Shown here one piece after another: positions 19,278 through 28,414 of a stretch of 64,000 nucleotides of DNA. Origin of the DNA: Burkholderiaceae bacterium (lineage in GTDB: Bacteria > Pseudomonadota > Gammaproteobacteria > Burkholderiales > Burkholderiaceae_C); assembly GCA_018780645.1 (NCBI GenBank), contig JADMJJ010000024.1, forward strand, positions 124,001 to 188,000. Direction: 5' to 3'. Made by a program: the position numbers and the translations under genes. The stretch's first letter is position 1. The number at the start of each line of letters is the position of its first letter. Below the pieces are notes generated by a model. It ran no database searches. It saw only the letters and a program-made list of their open reading frames with translations, and had not been told where the DNA came from.

Positions 19278-19317
19278 CCCGGATGGCGATCCGGGGCCCC
19301 GGATTCCATCCGGGCTA
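19275..19317. repeat. REP-like inverted repeat spanning both convergent stop codons
   Basis: TAGCCCGGATGG (19275-19286) is the exact reverse complement of CCATCCGGGCTA (19306-19317), with a nested 16-bp palindrome at 19289-19304. The left TAG is the stop codon of the 2TM gene and the right CTA is the stop codon (TAG) of acrR on the minus strand. The arms match the widespread GTAGCCCGGAT repeat type. It probably also terminates transcription from both sides. Confidence 0.8.
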
Positions 19318-20028
19318 CGGGATCGCAGCAGTTTTCACCGCCATGCACACCGGCGCCGAACCCAGTGCCGCCCTGGCGGCCTCGCTCAGCGGCGGCAGCA
19401 GGGCCGTCTGGCCGGTGGCTTGCAGGCTGTTCAGGAAGGCCTCGACCGTGCCCTGGCCTATCTCCATCAGATCGAAGGCCGTGGGGTCGAGTATCCAGTT
19501 CTGTATCAGGCCATCGACCAGTGACATCAGCGCCAGCGCGGCCATGCGCGTGCGCACAGTGGACGGCAGCTGGCCCAGGGCCACGGCCTGTTTCAGACCG
19601 CGCTCCAGTTCGTCCAGGCCATGGTTGCGCACCGCCAGATGGCGGTCGCGCACGGCCAGCAACTCCTCCACGTATTCGACCCGGTGCATGGCGATCTCGA
19701 ACACGCGGCGGGTGCGCTCGTTGTGCACGGTCGAGTGGAAGGCGTTCAGCAGGCCCCAGCGCATCTGCTCCAGCGGCCGGTCCTGGGTGTAAAGCAGGGT
19801 GGACTCCATGGCCTGCTCCAGCGGCATGGTGGCACGCTCCATCATGGCATTGAAGAGCTCGGCCTTGTCCTTGAAATGCCAGTAGATGGCGCCGCGCGTG
19901 ACCTGCGCCTGCTGGGCGATGTCCTGCAGCGAGGTGCGCGACACCCCGCGGCGCTGGAACAGGATTTCCGCCGCATCGAGGATGCTCATGCGCGTCTCCA
20001 GCGCTTCCGACTTTGTTTTGCGTGCCAT
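19315..20028 (-). CDS. acrR: TetR-family repressor of the RND pump (AcrR/TtgR type)
   Basis: A 237-residue TetR regulator. The N-terminal helix-turn-helix is TSLQDIAQQAQVTRGAIYWHFKDKAELF (about residues 33-60), and the rest is the ligand-binding helical domain. Length and motifs match AcrR/TtgR repressors that release their operator on binding drugs. It is divergent from acrA with a 148-bp gap containing a palindrome almost identical to the E. coli AcrR box, which strongly supports local repression and autoregulation. Confidence 0.94.
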   Translation of the reverse strand: MARKTKSEALETRMSILDAAEILFQRRGVSRTSLQDIAQQAQVTRGAIYWHFKDKAELFNAMMERATMPLEQAMESTLLYTQDRPLEQMRWGLLNAFHSTVHNERTRRVFEIAMHRVEYVEELLAVRDRHLAVRNHGLDELERGLKQAVALGQLPSTVRTRMAALALMSLVDGLIQNWILDPTAFDLMEIGQGTVEAFLNSLQATGQTALLPPLSEAARAALGSAPVCMAVKTAAIP

Positions 20029-20051
20029 GGTGTGTTTGATTCTATATCACT

Positions 20052-20075
20052 TACATACATCCGTGGATGTATGTA
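20052..20075. promoter_or_regulatory. AcrR-type operator palindrome
   Basis: A 24-bp palindrome: TACATACATCC, central GT, GGATGTATGTA. The outer 9 bases on each side agree with the 24-bp AcrR box described upstream of E. coli acrAB as I remember it. It lies in the acrR-acrA gap and abuts the -10 hexamer of acrA, so bound repressor would block the polymerase. Confidence 0.85.
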
Positions 20076-20081
20076 TATAAT
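20076..20081 (+). promoter_or_regulatory. -10 element of the acrAB promoter
   Basis: A perfect TATAAT lies directly after the operator palindrome, 96 bases before the acrA GTG. A matching -35 would fall inside the palindrome (about 20051-20058, TTACAT), consistent with repression by occlusion. Position inferred from sequence only. Confidence 0.65.
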
Positions 20082-20176
20082 GCGGGTCATCCCTGACACA
20101 AGTGCTTACCTCGGCTAGGATGGCCGGCGCTTGACCTACCTCAAATCAAATTCACTCGATCCGAGAGGCTTTCATC

Positions 20177-21439
20177 GTGATCTGCTCTGCTGCAAACCTG
20201 AAGAACCCACCTTCCCCGCAAACCGTCAGCCGCACGCTGTACCTGCTGCCCCTGGTGCTGGCATTGAGCGCCTCGCTGGCCCTGCTGAGCGGCTGCGGCG
20301 ACAAGGCCGCCGCTCCCGCCGGCGGCGCAGGCGGCATGCCGCCGCCCCCGGCCGTGGGCGTGGTCACCACCGCACTGAGCGCCGTGCCGCTGCAGATCGA
20401 GCTGCCGGGCCGTGTGGAGCCGGTGCGCGTAGCCCAGGTGCGGGCCCGCGTCAATGGCGTGGTGCTGAAGCGCCTGTTCACCGAGGGCAGCGAGGTCAAG
20501 GCCGGCCAGGCCCTGTTCCAGATCGATGCCGCGCCCTACCAGGCCGCCTTCGAGAGCGCCCAGGCCGGTCTGGCCCGCGCCCAGGCGAATCTGGCCCAGG
20601 CGGCAGCCCAGGCCGAGCGCTTCAAGCCGCTGGTCGAGGCCAATGCCATCAGCAAGCAGGACTATGTGGCCGCGGTGGCGGCACAAAAGGTCGGCGAGGC
20701 CGATGTGGCCAGCGGCAAGGCCGCCGTGCAGACGGCCCGGCTGAATCTGGAATACGCCCAGGTGCTGTCGCCGATCTCCGGCCGCATCGGCCGCTCGCTG
20801 GTCAGCGAAGGGGCGCTGGTCAGCGCCGCCGAGGCCACCCAGCTGGCCCTGGTGCAGCAGACCAGCAGCGTCTATGTCAACTTCACCCAGTCCAGCAACG
20901 AGGTGCTGCAACTGCGCAGGGCCATGGCCAACAAGCAGCTGCGCAGCTCTGGCGAGAACGCCGCCCTGGTGCGCATCGTGATGGAAGACGGCACCGAACT
21001 GCCCCGCCCCGGCAAGCTGCTCTTCACCGATCTGAGCGTCGATGCCACCTCGGGCCAGGTCACCCTGCGTGCCGAGGTGCCCAATGGTGATGGCCTGCTG
21101 CTGCCCGGCCAGTATGTGCGCGTGCGCCTGAGCCAGGCCGAGGTGCCCAACGGCATCCTGCTGCCGCAGCAGGCGGTGACGCGTTCGGCCACCGGCGACA
21201 CAGTGCTGGTGGTCGGCGCCGATGGCAAGCCGACACCCCGCCCCGTCAAGGTCGGTTCGGCCCAGGGCAATCAATGGGTGGTGCTGGATGGCCTGAAGCC
21301 CGGCGAGCAGGTGATTGCCGACGGCTTCCAGAAGATGTTCGTGCCCGGCGCACCGGTCAAGCCCGTGCCCTGGACGCCGACGGCCGCGCCGTTCTCGGCG
21401 GCATCGGCCGCGCCGGCTGCCTCCGCCGCCAGCCGCTAA
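20177..21439 (+). CDS. acrA: RND efflux periplasmic adaptor lipoprotein (AcrA/MexA)
   Basis: A 420-residue membrane fusion protein that joins the inner-membrane RND pump to the outer-membrane channel. A lipobox LLSGC places the lipidated cysteine at residue 40. The biotinyl-lipoyl-like halves (VRARVNGVVLKRLFTEGSEV and VLSPISGRIGRSLVSEG) flank an alpha-helical hairpin rich in Ala/Gln (AQAGLARAQANLAQAAAQ). Start GTG at 20177 follows a GAGAGG box. It is the first gene of an acrA-acrB-outer membrane factor operon under the AcrR operator. Confidence 0.95.
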   Translation: MICSAANLKNPPSPQTVSRTLYLLPLVLALSASLALLSGCGDKAAAPAGGAGGMPPPPAVGVVTTALSAVPLQIELPGRVEPVRVAQVRARVNGVVLKRLFTEGSEVKAGQALFQIDAAPYQAAFESAQAGLARAQANLAQAAAQAERFKPLVEANAISKQDYVAAVAAQKVGEADVASGKAAVQTARLNLEYAQVLSPISGRIGRSLVSEGALVSAAEATQLALVQQTSSVYVNFTQSSNEVLQLRRAMANKQLRSSGENAALVRIVMEDGTELPRPGKLLFTDLSVDATSGQVTLRAEVPNGDGLLLPGQYVRVRLSQAEVPNGILLPQQAVTRSATGDTVLVVGADGKPTPRPVKVGSAQGNQWVVLDGLKPGEQVIADGFQKMFVPGAPVKPVPWTPTAAPFSAASAAPAASAASR

Positions 21440-21457
21440 GCGACAAGGACTCACACC

Positions 21458-24400
21458 ATGGCTCGCTTTTTCATCGACCGCCCGGTCTTCGCCTGGGTGA
21501 TTGCGCTGTTCATCCTGGTGTTTGGCGGCGTCGCCATCACCAAGCTGCCGGTGGCGCAATACCCGACGGTGGCACCGCCCTCGCTGGTCATCAACACCGT
21601 CTATCCCGGCGCCTCGGCCAAGACCCTGGACGAGAGCGTCATCTCCGTCATCGAGCAGGAGCTCAATGGCGCGCCCGGCCTGGCCTATATGGAATCGGTC
21701 AGCCAGGCCAATGGCACGGGCGCGATCACCGTCACCTTCGAGCCGGGCACCAATATCGACCTGGCCCAGGTCGAGGTGCAGAACCGCCTGTCCCGCGCCA
21801 CGCCGCGCCTGCCCTCGGCGGTGACGCAGCAGGGCGTGCGCGTCGACAAGGCACGCAGCAACTTCCTGCTGTTCGTCACGCTGTCGTCCAAGGACGGTTC
21901 GCTGGACCCGGTGGCGCTGGGCGACTATGCCTCGCGCAACATCATTCCCGAGATCCAGCGCCTGCCCGGCATCGGCCAGGCCCAGCTGTTCGGCACCGAG
22001 CGGGCGATGCGCATCTGGCTGGACCCGGCCAAGGCGCTGAGCTTCAACATCAGCCCGGCCGAGGTGAATGCCGCGATCCGCGCGCAGAACGCGCTGGTGC
22101 CAGCCGGCGTGATCGGTGACCTGCCGAATCTGAGCAGCCAGACCATGTCGGCCACCGTGGTCGTCAAGGGCCAGCTGGAGAGCGTCGAGCAGTTCGGCAA
22201 GATCGTCTTGCGCGCCAACACCGACGGTTCGACCGTGCGGCTCAAGGACGTGGCCCGCATCGAGCTGGGCGGCCAGAGCTACGGCTCCTATGCTCGGCTG
22301 AACGGCAAGCCTTCAACCGGCATCGGCGTGCAGCTGTCACCCAGCGGCAATGCGCTGGCCGCCGCCAGCGCGGTGAAGACCCGCATGGAAGAGCTCAAGC
22401 GCTACTTCCCCGAGGGCGTGATCTACGAGATCCCCTACGACTCGTCGAAATTCGTCAAGATCTCGATCTCGCAGGTGGTCGAGACCCTGCTGGAGGCCAT
22501 CGCCCTGGTGTTCCTGGTGATGTTCCTGTTCCTGCAGAATTGGCGCTACACCCTGATCCCGACCCTGGTCGTGCCGATCGCGCTGCTGGGCACCTTCGCC
22601 ATCATGCTGGGCATGGGCTTCTCGATCAATGTGCTGACCCTGTTCGGCATGGTGCTGGCGATCGGCATCCTGGTCGATGACGCCATCGTCGTGGTCGAAA
22701 ACGTCGAACGCATCATGAGCGAGGAAGGACTCTCGCCCCGCGACGCCACCAAGAAGGCGATGAGCCAGATCTCGGGCGCCATCATCGGCATCACCGTGGT
22801 GCTGATCGCCGTGTTCGTGCCGATGGCCTTCTTTGCCGGCTCTGTGGGCAATATCTACCGCCAGTTCTCGCTGGCCATGGTGGCCTCGATGTCGCTGTCG
22901 GCGGTGATGGCGCTGAGCCTGACGCCTGCGCTGTGCGCCACCCTGCTCAAGCCGGTCGAGGCCGGCCACCACCACGCCAAGAGTGGCTTCTTCGGCTGGT
23001 TCAACCGCGGCTTCTCGCGCACCGCCAAGGGCTACGAAGGCTGGGTCGCCAAGCTGCTCAAGCGCGGCGGCCGCATGCTGATCATCTATCTGGCCCTGGT
23101 GGCCGGTGTCGGCTATCTGTACCTGCGCATGCCGACCTCCTTCCTGCCCAACGAAGACCAGGGGTACCTGATCGTCAATGTGCAGCTGCCCCCGGGCGCC
23201 ACGGCCAACCGTACCGAGGCGGCCGTCAAGGCGGTGGAAGACTTCATGCGCAAGCAGCCCGAGGTCGAGGCCACCATCGGCGTGATCGGCTTCTCGTTTT
23301 CCGGTCAGGGCCAGAATGCCGCCCTGGTGTTCGTGCCGCTGAAGCCCTGGGAAGAACGCGTGGGCCCGCAGCACAGCGCCAGCGCGCTGGCCGGCCGCGC
23401 CTTCGGCGCGATGATGGGCGGCGTGCGTGATGCCTTCATCTTTCCGCTGAGCCCTCCTCCCATCCCCGAGCTGGGCACGGCCACCGGCTTTGCGCTGCGC
23501 CTGCAGGACCGCGGCGGCCTCGGCCACGAGGCGCTGCTGAACGCACGCAACCAGCTGATGGGCATGGCCAGCAAGAGCAAGGTCATCACCGGCATGCGCC
23601 CCGATGGCCTGGAAGACGCCCCGCAGCTGCAGATCGACATCGACCGCGACAAGGCCAACGCGCTGGGCGTGGCCTATGAGTCCATCGCCGCCGTGATCTC
23701 GACCTCGCTGGGTTCGGCCTATGTGAACGACTTCCCCAACCAGGGCCGTCTGCAGCGCGTGGTCGTGCAGGCCGAAACCGGGGCGCGCATGCAGCCCGCC
23801 GATGTGCTGCGCCTGAACGTCAGCAACAAGCAGGGTGCAAGCGTGCCGCTGTCGGCCTTCGCCTCGACGCGCTGGGTCAGCGGCCAGATGCAGGCGGTGC
23901 GCTACAACGGCTATCCGGCGATGCGCCTGGCCGGTGACGCGGCCGCCGGCGCCTCGACCGGTGCGGCCATGGCCGAGCTGGAGAAGATGGTGGCCCAGCT
24001 GCCGGCCGGCATCGGGTTTGAGTGGACAGGCCTGTCCCGCGAAGAAAAGCTGTCGGGCTCGCAGGCGGGCATCCTGGTCGTGTTCTCGCTGCTGGCCGTG
24101 TTCCTGTGCCTGGCCGCGCTGTACGAGAGCTGGTCTATCCCGCTGGCCGTGCTGCTGGTGGTGCCGCTGGGCCTGCTCGGTGCGGTGCTTGGCGCCACCT
24201 TCCGCGGCATGCCCAATGACGTCTACTTCAAGGTCGGGATGATTGCCATCATCGGCCTGTCGGCGAAGAACGCGATCCTGATCATCGAGTTCGCGAAGGA
24301 CTTGCAGGCCCAGGGCAAGGGGCTGATCGAATCGATTCTGGAGGCCTGCCATCTGCGCTTCCGGCCCATCATCATGACCTCGGTGGCCTTCATCCTGGGC

Positions 24401-24646
24401 GTGATGCCCTTGGTGTTCGCCACCGGCGCCGGCTCGGCCAGCCAGCGCGCCATCGGCACCGGCGTGATGTACGGAATGATCTCGGCCACCGTGCTGGCCG
24501 TGCTGTTCGTGCCCATCTTCTTCCTGCTCGTGCGCAAGCTGTTCAAGGGCAGCGAACGCCAGCGCCGCATGTACGCGCATGAACTCGATCAAACCAAGCC
24601 CGCTGCGCCCGGACCGGGCCACACTTCGGGAGGGCCACTGACATGA
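21458..24646 (+). CDS. acrB: RND multidrug efflux transporter (AcrB/MexB)
   Basis: A 1062-residue HAE1-type RND permease, a trimeric proton/drug antiporter. The N-terminus MARFFIDRPVFAWVIALF is typical. Proton-relay residues are visible: the aspartate pair in GILVDDAIVVVENVERIM (helix 4) and the lysine in GLSAKNAILIIEFAKD (helix 10). Two large periplasmic loops follow helices 1 and 7. It begins 18 bases after acrA and overlaps the outer-membrane factor gene by 4 bases. Substrates are presumably hydrophobic drugs; specificity is not visible. Confidence 0.97.
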   Translation: MARFFIDRPVFAWVIALFILVFGGVAITKLPVAQYPTVAPPSLVINTVYPGASAKTLDESVISVIEQELNGAPGLAYMESVSQANGTGAITVTFEPGTNIDLAQVEVQNRLSRATPRLPSAVTQQGVRVDKARSNFLLFVTLSSKDGSLDPVALGDYASRNIIPEIQRLPGIGQAQLFGTERAMRIWLDPAKALSFNISPAEVNAAIRAQNALVPAGVIGDLPNLSSQTMSATVVVKGQLESVEQFGKIVLRANTDGSTVRLKDVARIELGGQSYGSYARLNGKPSTGIGVQLSPSGNALAAASAVKTRMEELKRYFPEGVIYEIPYDSSKFVKISISQVVETLLEAIALVFLVMFLFLQNWRYTLIPTLVVPIALLGTFAIMLGMGFSINVLTLFGMVLAIGILVDDAIVVVENVERIMSEEGLSPRDATKKAMSQISGAIIGITVVLIAVFVPMAFFAGSVGNIYRQFSLAMVASMSLSAVMALSLTPALCATLLKPVEAGHHHAKSGFFGWFNRGFSRTAKGYEGWVAKLLKRGGRMLIIYLALVAGVGYLYLRMPTSFLPNEDQGYLIVNVQLPPGATANRTEAAVKAVEDFMRKQPEVEATIGVIGFSFSGQGQNAALVFVPLKPWEERVGPQHSASALAGRAFGAMMGGVRDAFIFPLSPPPIPELGTATGFALRLQDRGGLGHEALLNARNQLMGMASKSKVITGMRPDGLEDAPQLQIDIDRDKANALGVAYESIAAVISTSLGSAYVNDFPNQGRLQRVVVQAETGARMQPADVLRLNVSNKQGASVPLSAFASTRWVSGQMQAVRYNGYPAMRLAGDAAAGASTGAAMAELEKMVAQLPAGIGFEWTGLSREEKLSGSQAGILVVFSLLAVFLCLAALYESWSIPLAVLLVVPLGLLGAVLGATFRGMPNDVYFKVGMIAIIGLSAKNAILIIEFAKDLQAQGKGLIESILEACHLRFRPIIMTSVAFILGVMPLVFATGAGSASQRAIGTGVMYGMISATVLAVLFVPIFFLLVRKLFKGSERQRRMYAHELDQTKPAAPGPGHTSGGPLT

Positions 24647-26025
24647 CGACGATGATGATGAAAACGAGTTTGATCGCGGCGGCTGCAGCCCTGGCCCTGG
24701 CCGGCTGCGCCAGCACCACGAGCTATGAGCGACCCGCCGCGCCGGTGCCGGCCAGCTGGCAGGACGCCAGCACGGCCGCAGCCGCAGCACCACTGCCCTG
24801 GCAGCAGTTCTACACCGATGCCCGGCTGCGCGAGCTGATCACCCTGGCGCTGCAGAACAACCGCGATCTGCGCGTGGCCCTGCTGAATGTCGAGCAGGCC
24901 CGTGCCCAGTCCCGCGTGCAGGACGCCAGCCTGCTGCCCACCGTTGGCGCAGGCGTCACCGCCAGCCGCACGCCGGGCAGCAATGGCGTGGTCAACAACA
25001 GCTACCAGGCCGGCGTGCAGATCTCGGCCTACGAGGTCGATCTGTTCGGCCGTCTGCGCAGTTTGAGCGGCGCCGCGCTGGAGCGCTATCTGGCCGGTGT
25101 CGAGGGCAGCCGCGCGGCGCAGATCAGCCTGGTGGCCCAGATCGCTAGCAGCTATCTGAGCCTGCGGGCCAACGAAGAGCTGCTGAGCCTCGCCGAGCAG
25201 ACGCTGAAGACCCGCGACGACTTCTACCGCCTGACCAAGCTGAAGAGCGACAACGGCGTCGCCTCCGGCCTGGACATGAGCGCGGCGACCTCCCAGGTCG
25301 AGGCGGCCCGCGCCAGCCTGGCCCAGCAGCAGCGCCTGCGCGCGCTGGACCTGAATGCGCTGCAGCTGCTGGTGGGTCAGCCCCTGCCGCAGCTGTCGGG
25401 TGGCACGGCCTGGAATGCGCAGGCGAATTTTCCAATGCTGGCCGATGTGCCGGCCGGCCTGCCGTCCGAGGTGCTGGTCAACAGGCCCGACATCCTGCAA
25501 GCTGAAGGCTTGCTGAAGGCGGCCGAGGCCAATATCGCGGCGGCGCGGGCGGCCTTCTTCCCCAGCCTGACCTTGACCACCAGCCTGGGCACCGCCAGCT
25601 CGGAGCTGTCCAAGTTGTTCAGCAACACGGTCTGGAGTTTTGCGCCGCAGCTCTTGATGCCGATCTTCGACTCGGGCCGCAACAAGGCCAATCTGGCCTC
25701 GGCCCAGGCCGGGCGCGACATCGCCGTGGCGCAGTACGAGAAGGCGATACAGGTGGGCTTCCGCGAGGTCGCCGATGCGCTGGCCGGCCGCGCCACCTTG
25801 GCCGAACAACTGCGCGCCACCCAGGCGCAGGCTCAGGCCGATGAGGACAGACTCAAGCTGGTGGATCTGCGTTTCCGCGCCGGTGCGTCGAACAGCCTGG
25901 AGCTGCTGGACGCCCAGCGCTCACAGTTCGCGGCACGCCAGGCGGTGGTGCAGTTGCAGCTGGCCAGGGCCCAGAACAGCGTGCTGCTGTACAAGGCCCT
26001 AGGAGGCGGCTGGGCCGCGCAGTAG
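24643..26025 (+). CDS. oprM: RND efflux outer-membrane factor, NodT/OprM family lipoprotein
   Basis: A 460-residue TolC-superfamily channel that completes the tripartite pump. The lipobox LAGC puts the acylated cysteine at residue 22. Two OEP repeats are present, with helical barrel segments such as NNRDLRVALLNVEQARAQSRVQ and, in the second half, RPDILQAEGLLKAAEANI. The ATG overlaps the acrB stop (ATGA), so the three pump genes form one transcription unit. It ends four bases before the convergent secreted-protein gene. Confidence 0.95.
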   Translation: MTTMMMKTSLIAAAAALALAGCASTTSYERPAAPVPASWQDASTAAAAAPLPWQQFYTDARLRELITLALQNNRDLRVALLNVEQARAQSRVQDASLLPTVGAGVTASRTPGSNGVVNNSYQAGVQISAYEVDLFGRLRSLSGAALERYLAGVEGSRAAQISLVAQIASSYLSLRANEELLSLAEQTLKTRDDFYRLTKLKSDNGVASGLDMSAATSQVEAARASLAQQQRLRALDLNALQLLVGQPLPQLSGGTAWNAQANFPMLADVPAGLPSEVLVNRPDILQAEGLLKAAEANIAAARAAFFPSLTLTTSLGTASSELSKLFSNTVWSFAPQLLMPIFDSGRNKANLASAQAGRDIAVAQYEKAIQVGFREVADALAGRATLAEQLRATQAQAQADEDRLKLVDLRFRAGASNSLELLDAQRSQFAARQAVVQLQLARAQNSVLLYKALGGGWAAQ

Positions 26026-26029
26026 ACGA

Positions 26030-26386
26030 TCAACGGCCGTGGTGGCGGTGCGGCTTGTTGTCGCGCCACTCACTGCGGCGGTGGTCGCGCCGGTCCCAGT
26101 GCGGGTGATGGCGATGGCCGTGGCCGTAGGCCGGATAGACCACCGGCGCCGGGTAATAGACCACCGGGGCCGGACGGTATTGATAGACCGGTTGATATAC
26201 GGGTTGATAGGCGGGCTGATAGACCACCGCCTGGCCCGGGTAGTTGCCCACCACGGTGCCCACATGGCCCACGCCGTTCAGCGGCGCATTGATGCCGACA
26301 CTCCAGTAGACATCTCTTGCCTGGGCGCTGCCGCAGGCCAGGCCGGCGGCCAGGACGGCGGCGGCGATGAAGGGGGTCTTGCTCAT
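26030..26386 (-). CDS. Small secreted Tyr/Pro/Val-repeat protein with a His/Arg-rich tail
   Basis: A 118-residue protein with a clean signal peptide (SKTPFIAAAVLAAGLACGSAQA). After a short folded-looking segment (RDVYWSVGINAPLNGVGHVG) come repeats of the type YQPVYQP and PAPVVYY, then a tail very rich in His, Arg and Asp (GHGHRHHPHWDRRDH). Similar proteins are common and uncharacterised in Burkholderiales. The start is fixed by an AGGAG box; longer in-frame starts run into the glnS leader. Histidine density suggests metal binding, which is inference only. Confidence 0.75.
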   Translation of the reverse strand: MSKTPFIAAAVLAAGLACGSAQARDVYWSVGINAPLNGVGHVGTVVGNYPGQAVVYQPAYQPVYQPVYQYRPAPVVYYPAPVVYPAYGHGHRHHPHWDRRDHRRSEWRDNKPHRHHGR

Positions 26387-26547
26387 TTTGTGCAACTCCT
26401 TTGGGAAAGCCGGGCGCCCCAGCCTGCGGCGCCTGGGTGACCCAACGCGGGCCGGGGCCTGGCGGTTCACAGTGCAGAAGTAAAGCCTTGTAAGCGGCGT
26501 TCGCCCGGGCGCGGCGTCATAGCCTGCGTAAAATCGCGCAAACCCCA

Positions 26548-28401
26548 ATGGATTCCATGAACACGCCCAAGAAAACCCCTGGCGCCGATGCGGCGGCCGA
26601 GCACAAGCCCACCAACTTCCTGCGCAGCATCATCGAGCGCGATCTCGAGGCCGATGTCTATGCCGGCCGACAGTGGGGTGGCCAGCCCGGTGACGCGGCG
26701 CTGCACCAGGCGGGCCAGCCCGATGTGGCCAAGGTGCGTTTGCGCTTCCCGCCGGAGCCCAATGGCTATCTGCATGTGGGCCATGCCAAGAGCATCTGCC
26801 TGAATTTCGGCCTGGCCAAGGACTATGGCGGCGTCTGCCATCTGCGCTTCGACGACACCAATCCTGAGAAGGAAGAGCAGGAGTACGTGGACTCCATCAT
26901 CGACTCGGTCAAGTGGCTGGGCTTCGACTGGGAGTTCAACCAGCAGAGCCATCTGTTCTACGCCAGCAACTACTTCGACTTCATGTACCGGGCGGCCGAG
27001 TACCTGATCACGGCCGGCCTGGCTTACGTCGATGAGCAGACGCCCGACGAGATGCGGGCCAACCGCGGCGACTTCAACAGGCCCGGCACGGACAGCCCAT
27101 TCCGCGCCCGCAGCCCGGACGAGAACCTGGCGCGCTTTCGCGAGATGCGCGATGGCAAGCATGCTGATGGCGCGATGATTCTGCGCGCCAAGATCGACAT
27201 GGCCAGCCCGAATATCAATCTGCGCGACCCGGCCCTGTACCGCATCCGCCGCGCCACCCACCACAACACCGGCGACACCTGGTGCATCTACCCGATGTAC
27301 ACCTACGCCCACCCGATCGAGGACGCGCTGGAGCAGATCACGCACAGCATCTGCACGCTCGAATTCGAAGACCAGCGCCCCTTCTACGACTGGCTGCTGG
27401 AGCGGCTGGCCGAGGGCGGCCTCCTGGCCCATCCGCTGCCCAAGCAGTACGAATTCGCGCGCATGAACCTCACCTATGTGATCACCAGCAAGCGCAAGCT
27501 GCGCCAGCTGGTCGAGGACCAGCATGTCAGCGGCTGGGACGACCCCCGCATGCCCACCATCGCCGGCATACGCCGCCGCGGCTACACGCCCGAGGCGCTG
27601 CGCCTGCTCGACACCCGCACCGGTGCCAGCAAGAACAACACCTGGATCGACTACGCCTGGCTGGACATCGCGCTGCGCGACGATCTGGAGTCCAAGGCCC
27701 ATCGCGCCATGGTCGTGCTGGACCCGATCAAGCTGGTGCTGACGAACTGGGCCGAGGTGTTCGGCAGCGAAGACCATCTCGAGGCCTGCAGCGCCCCGAC
27801 GCTGCCGCCCAAGCCCGATGTGCCCGAGCTGCCGAAGCGCGAGTTCAAGCTGGGCGGTGAGGTCTGGATCGAGCGCGAAGACTTCATGGAAGTGCCGCTG
27901 AAGGGCTACCACCGCCTCAGCCCGCCCCGCTACGACGGCGAGGGCAAGAGCATCGCCGGCAGCATGGCGCGGCTGAAGTACGGCTATGTGATCCAGTGCA
28001 CCGGCCTGCGCAAGAACTTCGACGGCACGGTCGCCGAGATTCACGCCAAGATCCTGCCCGAGACCAAGAGCGGCACGCCGGGCGCCGACAGCGTCAAGGT
28101 CAAGGGTGTGCTGACCTGGGTCAGCGTGGCCGAGGGCCTGCCGGCCGAGGTGCGGCTGTACGACCGCCTGTTCACCGAAGCCCAGCCTGACCAGGGCGGC
28201 CGCGACTTCCTGACCGTGCTCAACCCGGACAGCAAGAAGACTGTCACCGCCTATATGGAGCGCACCCTGGCCACCGCCAGGGCCGAGGACCGCTTCCAGT
28301 TCGAGCGCCACGGCTACTTCGTCGCCGACCAGAAGGATCACCGGGCCGACAAGCCGGTGTTCAACCGCATCACCGGCCTCAAAGACGGCTGGGCCAAGTA
28401 A
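26548..28401 (+). CDS. glnS: Glutaminyl-tRNA synthetase
   Basis: Charges tRNA-Gln with glutamine. It is a class I synthetase of 617 residues, longer than the E. coli enzyme (about 554) because of an N-terminal extension and spacers. The HIGH motif lies in RFPPEPNGYLHVGHAKS near residue 72, the KMSKS-equivalent is VITSKRKLRQLV, and FDDTNPEKEEQEYV and WCIYPMYTYAHPIED are typical GlnRS blocks. The C-terminus holds the two beta-barrels. Start ATG at 26548; a second ATG three codons later is possible. Confidence 0.97.
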   Translation: MDSMNTPKKTPGADAAAEHKPTNFLRSIIERDLEADVYAGRQWGGQPGDAALHQAGQPDVAKVRLRFPPEPNGYLHVGHAKSICLNFGLAKDYGGVCHLRFDDTNPEKEEQEYVDSIIDSVKWLGFDWEFNQQSHLFYASNYFDFMYRAAEYLITAGLAYVDEQTPDEMRANRGDFNRPGTDSPFRARSPDENLARFREMRDGKHADGAMILRAKIDMASPNINLRDPALYRIRRATHHNTGDTWCIYPMYTYAHPIEDALEQITHSICTLEFEDQRPFYDWLLERLAEGGLLAHPLPKQYEFARMNLTYVITSKRKLRQLVEDQHVSGWDDPRMPTIAGIRRRGYTPEALRLLDTRTGASKNNTWIDYAWLDIALRDDLESKAHRAMVVLDPIKLVLTNWAEVFGSEDHLEACSAPTLPPKPDVPELPKREFKLGGEVWIEREDFMEVPLKGYHRLSPPRYDGEGKSIAGSMARLKYGYVIQCTGLRKNFDGTVAEIHAKILPETKSGTPGADSVKVKGVLTWVSVAEGLPAEVRLYDRLFTEAQPDQGGRDFLTVLNPDSKKTVTAYMERTLATARAEDRFQFERHGYFVADQKDHRADKPVFNRITGLKDGWAK

Positions 28402-28414
28402 ACCGGGAAGCTTC

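Noticed and set aside
22337..24793. An 818-codon open frame on the minus strand across acrB
   Set aside because: His/Gln/Arg-rich product of antisense reading in GC-rich DNA; the plus strand encodes an intact AcrB with all key motifs.
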